Shown here piece by piece: positions 17,807 through 26,934 of a stretch of DNA of 64,000 nucleotides. A program made the position numbers and the translations under genes. The notes beneath the pieces are model-generated. The model was not told where the DNA came from and did no database searches. It was given only the letters and a program-made list of their open reading frames with translations. Numbering within the stretch: the stretch's first letter is position 1; the number at the start of each line of letters is the position of its first letter. The stretch is taken from assembly GCF_023238625.1 (NCBI RefSeq), contig NZ_CP096670.1, positions 1,353,501 to 1,417,500 of the forward strand. The letters are read 5' to 3'. Source of the DNA: Agarivorans sp. TSD2052 (GTDB lineage: Bacteria; Pseudomonadota; Gammaproteobacteria; Enterobacterales; Celerinatantimonadaceae).

Positions 17807-18673
17807 ATGAATTATGAGCAGCTACGTGCCTTCGTTAGTGTTGCCAAGCTAGGTAGCTTTCGCGCAGCAGCGCAGCATTTAAACAAAACCCAGCCCACGT
17901 TAAGTGCATCTGTTAAAAGTTTAGAGCTGCACTTTTCAATTACGCTGTTTAATCGCAGTAGCTATCGACCAACGCTTACTACAGAAGGCGAACGCTTTTT
18001 GGTGAAAGCCAAAAGCTTGTTAAAGCAGGCCAATGAGTTGGAATTGCTCGGCCACGAACTTGCTCAGGGCGCTGATCCCGAGCTTTCACTCACCCTAAGT
18101 CCTATGTGCTATTTACCCCCCTTAGTTAGCAAGATAGAAGCCTTTGGCAAGCAATTTACTAACTTGCAGCTCAAACTAGGTTCTGGCCATTTATCTGGGA
18201 TTTTAGAGTCCCTGCTAAAGCAACAGTCAGATTTAGCCTTAGCGCCAAATATTGGCTTAGATGCTCGCTTTAATTTTATTGAAGTAGCGAGTATTCGCAT
18301 GATAACGGTGGCTGCACCACAATTGTTAAAGCAGCATGAGCAGGTGCTAAAGCAAAGTAAGCTGCGTAATAAGCCGCATATTTTGCTGGCCGATTCAGGT
18401 ACAGGGAAGTGTTCAGACAACATTAACGTCATTTCAGGGGGGCAGCGCTGGTACGTAAATGACTACCACATAAAGAAAGAACTGTTGTTAGCGGGATTAG
18501 GTTGGGCAAGGGTGCCAGAGCACATCGTACAGCAGGAACTCGAGCAAGGCCTACTGGTGTCATTAAAAGTGGAACAATTTGCCTATAGAAGCCAAGAGTC
18601 TATTTATTTAATCAAGCTACGAGAGCGCGCCGATAAAGAAATTGTGCGTGCCTTTTGGCAACAGTTTAGTTAG
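17807..18673 (+). CDS. LysR-family transcriptional regulator
   Basis: 288 residues. N-terminal winged helix-turn-helix (FVSVAKLGSFRAAAQHLNKTQPTLSASVKSLE, ~1-60) followed by a LysR substrate-binding domain. Divergent from the TSUP permease, its probable target. A terminator follows and also serves the convergent ABC operon. Effector unknown. Confidence 0.92.
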   Translation: MNYEQLRAFVSVAKLGSFRAAAQHLNKTQPTLSASVKSLELHFSITLFNRSSYRPTLTTEGERFLVKAKSLLKQANELELLGHELAQGADPELSLTLSPMCYLPPLVSKIEAFGKQFTNLQLKLGSGHLSGILESLLKQQSDLALAPNIGLDARFNFIEVASIRMITVAAPQLLKQHEQVLKQSKLRNKPHILLADSGTGKCSDNINVISGGQRWYVNDYHIKKELLLAGLGWARVPEHIVQQELEQGLLVSLKVEQFAYRSQESIYLIKLRERADKEIVRAFWQQFS

Positions 18674-18695
18674 GACTGTTTAGTATTTGGCAAGC

Positions 18696-18725
18696 AAACA
18701 AAGGGAGCCTTAGCTCCCTTTGTTT
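18696..18725. terminator. Bidirectional terminator between lysR-type gene and ABC operon
   Basis: AAACAAAGGGAGC-CTTA-GCTCCCTTTGTTT: 13-pair perfect stem with A/T flanks, placed between convergent genes. Confidence 0.85.
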
Positions 18726-18746
18726 AGCGTTTATTTAGCAACGTAA

Positions 18747-19472
18747 TTACAGAACCATAGACAAAAACTGCTTCAGCCTTGGATGAGCTGGCTTGTCGAA
18801 AAACTCACTGGGCGAGGCTTCCACGAGTAGCTCACCCTCTTCCATAAACAATACTCGGTCGGCCACTTCGCGAGCAAAGCCCATTTCATGGGTTACCACT
18901 ACCATGGTCATGCCATCGTTAGCTAAGCCTTTCATTACGTCTAGTACTTCACCCACCATTTCAGGATCTAAGGCCGATGTAGGTTCGTCAAACAACATAA
19001 TGTTGGGTTGCATAGCTAATGCTCGTGCTATGGCTACTCGTTGTTGTTGGCCCCCCGATAAATGCGATGGGTAGTTGCTCATTCTATCGGCTAAACCGAC
19101 CTTAAGCATTAAGGCCTTGGCTTCATCTTCCACCTGCTGCTTAGGCCGTTTAGCCACTTTTAGCGGAGCCAACATTACGTTACCTAGGGCAGTTTTGTGT
19201 GGGAATAGATTGAAGTTTTGGAACACCATACCGACTTCTTCGCGCAAGCTGTTGATATTGGTTCCCTTAGCATACATGTCGGTACCATCAATATGGATAC
19301 TGCCGCTACTCACGGTTTCAAGTTGATTTAGCGTTCGTAAAAAGGTCGATTTACCTGAACCTGAAGGCCCGACAATTACCACCACTTCGCCACGCGAAAC
19401 CCTAGCTGAAACATCTTTTAATGCATGGCAGCCATTGGGATAAATTTTATTAATATTTTTTGCAACGATCAT
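18747..19472 (-). CDS. Polar amino acid ABC transporter ATP-binding protein (GlnQ-like)
   Basis: ATPase that powers amino-acid import. Walker [10 protein letters not shown] near residue 30, signature [15 protein letters not shown], Walker [14 protein letters not shown] and the H-loop VVTHEMGFA are all intact. The start at MIVAKN (19472) gives the usual ~241-residue length; an in-frame ATG at 19499 would overlap the permease end. Last gene of a minus-strand binding protein–permease–ATPase operon. The exact amino acid cannot be told from sequence. Confidence 0.94.
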   Translation of the reverse strand: MIVAKNINKIYPNGCHALKDVSARVSRGEVVVIVGPSGSGKSTFLRTLNQLETVSSGSIHIDGTDMYAKGTNINSLREEVGMVFQNFNLFPHKTALGNVMLAPLKVAKRPKQQVEDEAKALMLKVGLADRMSNYPSHLSGGQQQRVAIARALAMQPNIMLFDEPTSALDPEMVGEVLDVMKGLANDGMTMVVVTHEMGFAREVADRVLFMEEGELLVEASPSEFFDKPAHPRLKQFLSMVL

Positions 19473-19491
19473 GTCGTCGCCTTGATAATCT

Positions 19492-20439
19492 TTAGTCACT
19501 GGCAGCTAACCTCTTTTCTAAGCGTTGAATAGCCCAAGATAGGCTGCTGGTAAGTACTAGGTATAGTAGCGCAACGGTAAACCATACTTCAAAAGGTGCG
19601 AAGCTGCCGCTTACCACTTCTCGGCCAGCTTTGGTCAGGTCGGTAATTGAAATAACCGATACCAGTGAAGAATCTTTAATAAGGTTAATAAATTGGCCTG
19701 CCATAGGCGGAAGCGTGCGTTTGAATGCTTGCGGTAAAATGACATTCACCATCGCTTGTGGGTAATTCATTCCTAAGGACCGAGCGGCTTCCATTTGGCC
19801 TTTGGGGATTGATTGAATACCCCCTCGAATAATTTCGGCCACGTAGGCTGCGGTAAATACGGATAAAGCAATGATACCAGCGGTAAAACGCTCGAGATCG
19901 AAGACCGTACCAATAAAGAAATAAACAATAAAAATTTGTACTAATAGCGGAGTACCACGAATGATTTCGATGTAGGTAATCGCTAATTTGCGTAGGGCTG
20001 GATTATCGGCAATGCGCATCAGGCCAATAATTAGGCCAAGAAAAATAGCAAAGAAAAGCGACCATATAGATATTTTTACAGTAACGATTAACCCTTCGGT
20101 CAGTGGGCCAATACGCCACTCTTCTGAAGACGCTAGTTGGTCGCCCTCAAAAACTAAATCACCTTCATAAACGCTGATGTTTTCATAATCAGCTAAGTTC
20201 ACCAGGATATCGCCAGCATCTGATACTAGTTGCAGTTGTCCAGTAGAGCTGGCCACAATGTAACCATCTTGCGGAGCGCTAACGCTGGCGGCTTCGTTGT
20301 TTACAATGTAAGGAACAACGCGTTGCCAGTTCCAGTTATAGTCAATTTTTTCGCCTGAGAGGTAAATTAGGCCACATAGGCTAAGTAAAATGGCCACAAA
20401 AACGCCATTCCACAGAAGTTTGCTTGCTTGAGTTTGCAT
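19492..20439 (-). CDS. Polar amino acid ABC transporter permease with extra N-terminal domain
   Basis: 315 residues. The C-terminal ~210 residues are an ordinary HisM/GlnP-type permease with about five helices and the EAA loop [21 protein letters not shown] (contacts the ATPase). Before it lies one N-terminal helix (~10-28) and an unusual ~85-residue soluble stretch rich in acidic and polar residues (residues ~30-115), which should face the periplasm. Such extensions are uncommon in this family, which usually runs 220-250 residues. Middle gene of the operon; only one permease gene is present, so it likely works as a homodimer. Confidence 0.9.
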   Translation of the reverse strand: MQTQASKLLWNGVFVAILLSLCGLIYLSGEKIDYNWNWQRVVPYIVNNEAASVSAPQDGYIVASSTGQLQLVSDAGDILVNLADYENISVYEGDLVFEGDQLASSEEWRIGPLTEGLIVTVKISIWSLFFAIFLGLIIGLMRIADNPALRKLAITYIEIIRGTPLLVQIFIVYFFIGTVFDLERFTAGIIALSVFTAAYVAEIIRGGIQSIPKGQMEAARSLGMNYPQAMVNVILPQAFKRTLPPMAGQFINLIKDSSLVSVISITDLTKAGREVVSGSFAPFEVWFTVALLYLVLTSSLSWAIQRLEKRLAASD

Positions 20440-20508
20440 CTAAAGCTCTTTTATTGATTTTTAGTTTTACTTTAGCTGTGCCGCAAAAGGGTGCGACACG
20501 CTAAAGAA

Positions 20509-20533
20509 AAGTGGCGATTATAGGCCGCCACTT
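20509..20533 (-). terminator. Intercistronic hairpin after the binding-protein gene
   Basis: Read on the minus strand AAGTGGCG / CGCCACTT followed by TTCTTTAG, between the binding-protein and permease genes. This partial terminator would raise binding-protein mRNA relative to the permease, as is common in such operons. Confidence 0.6.
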
Positions 20534-20541
20534 AGGTCTTT

Positions 20542-21336
20542 CTATTGAACTTGTTTTAACCAAGCATCATCTTTAAACCACTTGTCGTAAATGCGGTCGT
20601 AGGTGCCATCACCTTTTATTTGACGCAAGTAGCCGTTCAAGAAGTTCAAAAAGTCTGGATCACCTTGGCGTACCGCCCAACCTAATGGTTCAAAGGTAAA
20701 TGGTTGGTCTAGGTGAACCAATTGGCCTTGGTTCTCTGCCGCGTAAATAGCGTTGAAAGGTAAGTCGTAGATGAAGGCATCGGCTTTACCGTTGGTCACT
20801 TCTAATACGGCTTCAGACTGGGTTTCAAACAAGTTTACTTTAGTTTTCGGTAAGTAGCGCTTAATTGCACCTTCACCAGTCGTGCCCAATTTAGTGACTA
20901 CGGTGTATTGGTCGCTGTTTAGCTCACGGTAGCTAGTTACTTTACCTTCTAATTTAGGGCTCAATAGAATTGATTGGCCGATGACAACGTAAGGGTCTGC
21001 AAAGTTAACTTGCATGTTACGTTGTGGAGTAATGGTCATACCGCCCATTATTAGATGACACTTGCCAGTAAGCAAGGTAGGAATGATTCCGTCCCAGGCA
21101 GTATTTACAGGTACATATTTTACGCCCATGGCGCGAGCCATTTGCTTGCCTAAGTCGATGTCAAAACCGATGAATTGACCGTTTTTAGCTTTCATTTCAA
21201 AAGGCATATAGCCAGCATCAAAACAAGCGCGTAACTCTCCACTTTCGGTGATTTCTTGTAGCAGCGTTTGTTGCGCAAATGCCGCGCTTGATAAAAGCGT
21301 AACTGCAGCAATTGCTGTTTGAATGACACGTTTCAT
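20542..21336 (-). CDS. Polar amino acid ABC transporter periplasmic binding protein
   Basis: 264 residues with a signal peptide (MKRVIQ, hydrophobic core, cut after AAFA). Family-3 solute-binding protein: GELRACFDAGYMPFE, GFDIDLGKQMARAMG, AWDGIIPTLLTGKCHLIMGGMTITPQR and TYDRIYDKWF are characteristic. It captures an amino acid in the periplasm and delivers it to the permease encoded downstream. The ligand is not deducible; an aromatic or glutamine-type ligand would be a guess. Confidence 0.94.
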   Translation of the reverse strand: MKRVIQTAIAAVTLLSSAAFAQQTLLQEITESGELRACFDAGYMPFEMKAKNGQFIGFDIDLGKQMARAMGVKYVPVNTAWDGIIPTLLTGKCHLIMGGMTITPQRNMQVNFADPYVVIGQSILLSPKLEGKVTSYRELNSDQYTVVTKLGTTGEGAIKRYLPKTKVNLFETQSEAVLEVTNGKADAFIYDLPFNAIYAAENQGQLVHLDQPFTFEPLGWAVRQGDPDFLNFLNGYLRQIKGDGTYDRIYDKWFKDDAWLKQVQ

Positions 21337-21735
21337 AATAGTCCTTGTTGTGTTTATAGTTAATTATTTTTATTGAGTTCATATTCTGTACTTTCCTTGG
21401 AAAACAGCCTGAACTCTTAGTGTTTCAGGCCAGTTATAGCAGAATACGCTAAGGAAGAATAGCGGCGCTTTCACCCAAACATGTAGCGAAAACCTGACTC
21501 TTTTACTATTTAACTAGCCGCTTAGCCGTCTAAACGCCGGTTATTTAAGGCTTTGGCGAGATCTTATCTTGCAGCGTACGCTGGATGAGAGCTGGCAAAG
21601 ATTAATCTGAGTTTTTTTGGATGATTGAACGGTTTGTACAAATTTGAAACTAATTGTGCGAATGCTGGCCAGTCAATGAACGGAACATGCTAATGGTTTT
21701 TCTACGTTTACTCGGCCATTCAATTCACACTATTT
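21337..21735. other. 399-base divergent intergenic region
   Basis: Separates the binding-protein gene (minus) from the DUF389 gene (plus). It must contain promoters for both, but I see no consensus pair, no convincing hairpin and no ORF. Confidence 0.5.
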
Positions 21736-23670
21736 GTGACAACTTACTTGCAGTTTGAAAAAACAGCCTCCATGCTGAGTAAAACCATAAACTCTTGTAT
21801 GGACACAGGAATGGCAGATAGCTTTTTATTGTTTGAGTCGAGTGCTAGTGAGCAAGTAAGCCAAAAGATACTCCCTTTATTTGACACGGTGATTTTACCT
21901 AAATCTTGGGATAGCGCCGAACCTCCAGAATTTGAAGCGGGTAGTTTGGTGTATTGTTACCTCAGTGATAAAGACTTGGCTGATGCTATTGATTTGGCGA
22001 CAGGCCAGCAATGGCTTATTGCAGTGCTGCCACACCCTAAGGGAAGTCATGCGCGGCGGGCGTTTGGTTTGACGGCTAATTTGGAAAAAGCGATACAACA
22101 CTTTCAAACAACTGAAGCTGTTCAAATAGACTTGTTACGGTGTAATCAGCAAGTGGTGCTCAATCATCTGGTTGTTGGACATAGTTTTAATCTGCGCCCC
22201 GGGGGGCATAACGCATCATGGCGACAGCGTATGGCGCAAACGTGGTTGAACATAAAAAAAATTGGCCAAATTAAACCACAAAAGCTGGCTATCACAACGG
22301 CGAGTGAAACTTGCCTTGAAACATCGGTGGTGGGCTTGGTGGTGGTCGAACATGCTCATGGTTCAATGTTATCGAAACAAATTCTGCCAGATTCCCATTG
22401 TAATGATGGCATGTTAGAAAGCATGTTAATCGCGCCGCGTAGCATCATGGAGATGTTTCGTTTCTTAGTACTGGCTATGTTTGGCCGGGTGGTCAGAAAA
22501 CCACGCTTCCTAAGTTTAATTAAAACTAAGTCAATCACCATTAATGCCGAACGAGAGATCGTTTATTGGCATGACGGCATTGAGAAAAATGGCAACGAGT
22601 TAAACGTAGAGTGTCAACATAGAGCGCTGTCTATGCTGCCAGCCGTGGGCATGGTGTGCCAAGACAATGTGGTGGCAGTAAAAGAAAGTCGCAAAATTAC
22701 TAACCTTCCAGAAGGCGAAGCCATTAACGCAATGGCTGCTCGACCGTTACCGTGGATCGCTCACGCAGCCACCGATGAATTTAAAGAGCTTTATCAATTG
22801 TTGCGTGATAACGCCACTACTTCGCCAGCTTTTCTTACCTTAATGGTGTTATCTACTTTATTAGCCACCATTGGTTTATATGCCAGTTCGGCACCGGTGA
22901 TTATTGGTGCGATGATCCTCGCGCCGTTAATGGCACCCATTATTTCCTTGTCTATGGCCTTAACCCGCCAAGACCCGAGTTTAATGACCGCCAGTATCCG
23001 CACCTTAACCACTGGTTTGTGTGTGGCCTTAGGGTTTGCTGCTACCGCTAGTTTCATTATTCCTATGGAACTAGTCACTCCAGAAATTGCCGCGCGGCTT
23101 AGTCCCAACTTGTTAGATCTGGGAGTGGCCATTATCTCAGGCATAGCTGGCGCTTATGCCCATGCACGAATTGATGCCGCCAAAAGCTTAGCGGGTGTGG
23201 CTATTGCAGTGGCCTTGGTACCGCCTTTAGCGGTAGCTGGCATTGGTTTAGGTTGGTTAGATATATCGGTAGCATCTGGCGCCTTATTACTGTTTTTAAC
23301 TAACTTAGCGGGTATTGTTTTTTCGGCAGCGTTAACCTTTTTAGCCTTAGGTTATGCACCTTTTACTCGCGCCAAAAAGGGCCTAGCCATCGCCTTAGTG
23401 GCCGTTGCTTTAGTGAGTGTGCCACTGGTGTTTAGTTTTAACCGCTTGTCGGAAGAGGCCAGAATTGTGCAGCGTTTACAGGGCAAAACCTTTAACGACG
23501 TATTGGTAAGAACGGTGCGCGCACGAAGCGCCAAACCATTAACCTTGCACCTACAGTTGGTAAGCAAACAGGCCATGAGTGACCAACAATTGGACTTACT
23601 AAAACAACAAATCACCCAAGAGCTAGGGCAAAGCTTCGCGCTAGAGGCCTCTATTATTATCCGCCGTTAA
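21736..23670 (+). CDS. DUF389 membrane protein with lipid-kinase-like N-terminal domain
   Basis: 644 residues from a GTG start (in-frame ATGs at 21772 and 21799 are alternatives). Residues ~340-545 are the DUF389/TIGR00341 membrane domain with about six helices (SSAPVIIGAMILAPLMAPI, SGIAGAYAHARIDAAKSLAGVAIA). Residues ~40-310 resemble the diacylglycerol/YegS lipid kinase family: VLPHPKGSHARRAFGL (97-112) matches the position of the PLGTxNDFAR loop, and NDGMLESMLIAPRS...WHDG matches the C-terminal lobe. The nucleotide motif GGDGT and the N-x-x-S-G motif are not visible, so kinase activity is doubtful. Function of DUF389 is unknown. Single gene. Confidence 0.8.
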   Translation: MTTYLQFEKTASMLSKTINSCMDTGMADSFLLFESSASEQVSQKILPLFDTVILPKSWDSAEPPEFEAGSLVYCYLSDKDLADAIDLATGQQWLIAVLPHPKGSHARRAFGLTANLEKAIQHFQTTEAVQIDLLRCNQQVVLNHLVVGHSFNLRPGGHNASWRQRMAQTWLNIKKIGQIKPQKLAITTASETCLETSVVGLVVVEHAHGSMLSKQILPDSHCNDGMLESMLIAPRSIMEMFRFLVLAMFGRVVRKPRFLSLIKTKSITINAEREIVYWHDGIEKNGNELNVECQHRALSMLPAVGMVCQDNVVAVKESRKITNLPEGEAINAMAARPLPWIAHAATDEFKELYQLLRDNATTSPAFLTLMVLSTLLATIGLYASSAPVIIGAMILAPLMAPIISLSMALTRQDPSLMTASIRTLTTGLCVALGFAATASFIIPMELVTPEIAARLSPNLLDLGVAIISGIAGAYAHARIDAAKSLAGVAIAVALVPPLAVAGIGLGWLDISVASGALLLFLTNLAGIVFSAALTFLALGYAPFTRAKKGLAIALVAVALVSVPLVFSFNRLSEEARIVQRLQGKTFNDVLVRTVRARSAKPLTLHLQLVSKQAMSDQQLDLLKQQITQELGQSFALEASIIIRR

Positions 23671-23921
23671 TAAGCGTGTAATTTCAGCCAAGTCGGCCAA
23701 TAAGTTGGCATCTCATATCCGCTATAAACCTCAGTCTTTATAGCGTTGTTTTGTCGGCGAGTATGCTGCAAGTCTCTATATAAACTTGCTGGTAACCGCG
23801 AAACACAGCGATACCCTCTCAGCAGCTTAATCCTTGTTGTTAAATTCATCTTCATTACTCGCGTTTGGCTTGGTAAAAAAAACGTAATCAAAAATGCAAA
23901 ATCAAAGCTTGCATTAATGAT

Positions 23922-23938
23922 ATGTTACAACGTAACAT
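23922..23938. promoter_or_regulatory. Palindrome resembling a Zur box upstream of zur
   Basis: ATGTTAC-AAC-GTAACAT, perfect dyad 49 bases before the zur start. It matches the half-sites of gammaproteobacterial Zur operators (TGTTATA..TATAACA type). Autoregulation of the zinc operon is inferred. Confidence 0.7.
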
Positions 23939-23987
23939 TTGTTTGAGTTTAACCACACACCCAGTAAACAGAGCGTGAGTTTTCATT

Positions 23988-24449
23988 ATGGATCAATGTG
24001 ATAGCGTTATTAAACATGCCGAGCAACACTGCATGCAGCGAGGAGTTCGCCTAACTAACAAACGCAAACAGGTATTGTCTGGTTTAGTGCAATCTAATAA
24101 AGCGCTCTCTGCTTATGAGCTGATTGATTACTGTAAGCAGCTGTTTAATGAGAGTATTCCTGCTATGTCTGTGTATCGAATACTGGAGTTTTTAGAAACC
24201 GAGCATTTGGTGCACAAGCTTAGTTTGGCTAACAAATATGTTGCCTGTGCGCACATTTGTTGCAGCCATAGTCATGGCGTACCTCAGTTTCTGATTTGTG
24301 GCAAATGCAGCAAAGTAAAAGAAATCAGTATTGCTGCCTCAACCATCGCCGAACTCAAACTAAACGCCCAACAGGCTGGTTTTACCTTAGTGAGCCAACA
24401 GCTAGAAATGAACTGCCTGTGTGACGACTGTATGCAACAAGCGGCTTAA
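23988..24449 (+). CDS. zur: Zinc uptake regulator, Fur family (Zur)
   Basis: 153-residue dimeric repressor that binds zinc. The winged helix spans residues ~15-85 (LTNKRKQVLSGLVQSNKALSAYEL, SVYRILEFLETEHLVHKL); a His-rich stretch CAHICCSHSHGVPQFLICGKC carries regulatory metal ligands and CGKC/CDDC form the structural zinc site. The paired Cys motifs and the zinc-gene neighbours (MerC-like, COG0523) support Zur rather than Fur. A perfect palindrome precedes the gene. Zinc-loaded Zur should repress this cluster. Confidence 0.9.
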   Translation: MDQCDSVIKHAEQHCMQRGVRLTNKRKQVLSGLVQSNKALSAYELIDYCKQLFNESIPAMSVYRILEFLETEHLVHKLSLANKYVACAHICCSHSHGVPQFLICGKCSKVKEISIAASTIAELKLNAQQAGFTLVSQQLEMNCLCDDCMQQAA

Positions 24450-24485
24450 GCAACAAACGACTTAAAAATCAAGGAAGAAGGGTTA

Positions 24486-24893
24486 ATGAAAGTATCTCAA
24501 GCTATAAGCGACAAATTTGCCATAGGGTTATCCTTTGCGTGTGCTATTCATTGTTTGGCCTTGCCCTTGGTATTTATATTGGTACCCAGCATGGTCGCGT
24601 TGCCGCTACAGAACGAAGCCTTTCATCTTTGGATGGTAGGGGCAGTGTTACCGGTTAGCATTTACGCCCTAACCATGGGCTGTAAGCAACATAAACGTAT
24701 TAAAGTGCTGGTGTGGGGTTTTATAGGCCTAGCATTATTAGTATTGGCTCTTGTATTAGGCGAAGATAGAATGGGTGAAATTGGCGAAAAAGCGCTGACT
24801 CTATTGGGAGCTACGTCGGTGGCAATAGGACACTGGCTTAATTACCGCTTATGTCACCAGCATGAGCATGAAAACTGCGACTGCGCCAAATAG
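24486..24893 (+). CDS. MerC-domain inner-membrane protein
   Basis: 135 residues with four hydrophobic helices (~10-30, 45-62, 70-90, 100-118). The MerC-type metal motif is CAIHCLALP near residue 20, and the C-terminus is His/Cys-rich (CHQHEHENCDC). MerC proteins move Hg(II) in mercury operons, but here it lies between zur and a COG0523 gene with no merA or merR, so a role in zinc (or related metal) handling is more likely. It starts 36 bases after zur. Confidence 0.85.
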   Translation: MKVSQAISDKFAIGLSFACAIHCLALPLVFILVPSMVALPLQNEAFHLWMVGAVLPVSIYALTMGCKQHKRIKVLVWGFIGLALLVLALVLGEDRMGEIGEKALTLLGATSVAIGHWLNYRLCHQHEHENCDCAK

Positions 24894-24960
24894 TGCAATC
24901 TAATGACTCTAAAAACTGAACTCCCATAAACTGAATAAGCAACCACTGGAATACAACACC

Positions 24961-25959
24961 ATGAGCAGTAAGCGCCAGCCAATTAGCACCGTACCTACCA
25001 ACATTATCACCGGCTTTTTAGGCGTGGGTAAAACCTCGGCTATTTTGCAGTTAATGCGCAATAAACCAGAGAACGAGCGCTGGGCTGTATTGGTCAATGA
25101 GTTTGGTGAAATTGGCATCGATGGCGCGTTATTGCAAGGTCAGCACCAACAGCAGGGGGTTTATATTCGTGAAGTGCCCGGTGGCTGCATGTGCTGCGCG
25201 GCCGGTTTGCCGATGCAAATTGCCTTAAACCAGCTGTTAAGTGAATCAACGCCAGACAGATTGCTGATTGAGCCAACTGGATTGGGCCACCCCAAAGAAG
25301 TACTACAAGTCCTCTCGTCCAAGTACTACCAGCAAGTGCTGTCGTTAAACAAAACCTTAACCCTCGTAGACGCAAGACATTTAGCCGACTCGCGCTACAC
25401 CAGCCACGATACGTTTAATCAGCAAATTGCCATTGCCGATAGGGTCATTGGCAATAAGCTAGATCTTTATCAAGCCGACGATAAACAAGCCCTGATTAAC
25501 TATGTAGCGCAACATGGCCGTAAAGGCGCGCAAGTGCAGTTTAGTGAGCACGGCAGGATAGATCTTGCCAGTTTGCAAGGCGCCACCGCCAGCAATTATG
25601 CGGCAGATGAGCATCATCACCATGGCCATAAAAAAGCGCTGGCGTCGGAGTTGCCGATCCCCGAGAGCGGTTACCTAAAAGCCAGCAATCAAGGTGAAGG
25701 CTTTAATAGCATTGGTTGGCGGTTTGCGCCCACCAAAGTATTTGACCGAAAGAAGTTGCGCGCACTGCTACTTAGCCTAAAAGTAGAGCGTATAAAAGCG
25801 GTGTTTATTACGAGCAGCGGTGTATTTGGCTACAACTACACCAGCGATGGCTTAAGCGAAGCCGAACTAGACGACTGCCAAGAAAGCCGTATAGAAATTA
25901 TTGCAAACCAGCTTGATGAGAACTTAGAAGACCAGTTGCTAGCGTGCTTAAGTCATTAA
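24961..25959 (+). CDS. COG0523 (CobW-like) GTP-dependent metal chaperone
   Basis: 332 residues. G3E-family P-loop GTPase: Walker A GFLGVGKTSA (19-28), the metal motif CMCC (GGCMCCAAG, ~77-80), and the G4-type NKLD. A His-rich loop HHHHGH near residue 220 and a C-terminal CobW_C domain follow. Zur-linked COG0523 proteins pass zinc to client enzymes under scarcity; the operon position after zur and a MerC-like gene supports that role. Client not known. Confidence 0.9.
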   Translation: MSSKRQPISTVPTNIITGFLGVGKTSAILQLMRNKPENERWAVLVNEFGEIGIDGALLQGQHQQQGVYIREVPGGCMCCAAGLPMQIALNQLLSESTPDRLLIEPTGLGHPKEVLQVLSSKYYQQVLSLNKTLTLVDARHLADSRYTSHDTFNQQIAIADRVIGNKLDLYQADDKQALINYVAQHGRKGAQVQFSEHGRIDLASLQGATASNYAADEHHHHGHKKALASELPIPESGYLKASNQGEGFNSIGWRFAPTKVFDRKKLRALLLSLKVERIKAVFITSSGVFGYNYTSDGLSEAELDDCQESRIEIIANQLDENLEDQLLACLSH

Positions 25960-26229
25960 GCTCGCGGTACAGGTAGAATAGATCGACAATGCGAGCGTAC
26001 CGCAAGTGGTCGCTCGTACTGTTCAATCACTTATTACTTAGGTGATTGGTGGGTGCATGAAGACACACCTTGTTATTGTATAAGCCATCCACAAACCTGA
26101 AAGCGCCTACCTGCCTTAAGCCGCGGACAAAATTACTCAATTAATGCTAAACAGCAGTGACCTAAACCTGAAATACAGTTTAGAATTAGCCGCATATTAA
26201 GCATAGTGTTTGCTTCTCGATTAATAAGG

Positions 26230-26922
26230 ATGATGGCTTTGGTTGAAGATTTCTCATCAATTTGGCAGCGAGCTGCTGAACGAAAAGGCGGGGACGCCGC
26301 CTTACAACAGATACTTACTACACCATTGAGTAGTGAGTATTTGGCTGGCATTAGTGACGACCGTTGGTTGTCGGCTTTTACTAAAACGATTTTTCAGTCT
26401 GGTTTTGTTTGGCGAGTGGTAGAGAACAAATGGCCAGATTTTGAACGTGCCTTTTTTGATTTTGACCCAGAGAAAATGCTGATGTTAGACGATAGCCACA
26501 TTGAGCGGCTGTGCAACGACGCGAGCATTATTCGTAATCGCCAAAAAATTATTACCGTGCCGCACAACGCGCAATTGATCATAGACATTGCCCGTGAGCA
26601 TGGCAGCTTTGCCAAGTTTATTGCCCAGTGGCCTAGCGACGACATTGTGGGCCTGTGGTTAATGCTAAAAAAACAAGGCGCTCGCCTTGGTGGTAACTCG
26701 GCCTCTTATGCATTACGTCGTATGGGTAAAGATACATTTATTTTGTCGAATGATGTGGTGGGGTATTTAGTCAGCAGAGGAGTGGTTAATAAAGCCCCCA
26801 CAAGTGCCAAAGGCCTTAATGCTGTGCAGCAGGTCTTTAACGGCTGGCAGCTACAAAGCAGCATGCCCTTAACGGTAATCAGCCAAGTGGTCGCTTACTC
26901 TTTTGGTGAAAATAAGCCCTAA
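26230..26922 (+). CDS. DNA-3-methyladenine glycosylase I-like protein
   Basis: About 231 residues (GTG 26206 and ATG 26233 are other possible starts). The sequence DFSSIWQRAAERKGG...ISDDRWLSAFTKTIFQSGFVWRVVENKWPDFERAFFDFDPEKML resembles the Tag/3-methyladenine glycosylase I fold, which excises alkylated adenine. The zinc Cys/His ligands of E. coli Tag are not evident, and it is longer than Tag (187 residues), so it belongs to a divergent branch. Single gene, convergent with the TIGR01777 gene. Confidence 0.6.
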   Translation: MMALVEDFSSIWQRAAERKGGDAALQQILTTPLSSEYLAGISDDRWLSAFTKTIFQSGFVWRVVENKWPDFERAFFDFDPEKMLMLDDSHIERLCNDASIIRNRQKIITVPHNAQLIIDIAREHGSFAKFIAQWPSDDIVGLWLMLKKQGARLGGNSASYALRRMGKDTFILSNDVVGYLVSRGVVNKAPTSAKGLNAVQQVFNGWQLQSSMPLTVISQVVAYSFGENKP

Positions 26923-26934
26923 AACTTGCGGTGA

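Noticed and set aside
23667-23946. Short overlapping ORFs upstream of zur
   Set aside because: Basic random-looking peptides on both strands with no ribosome binding sites; the interval is explained by the promoter and Zur-type palindrome.
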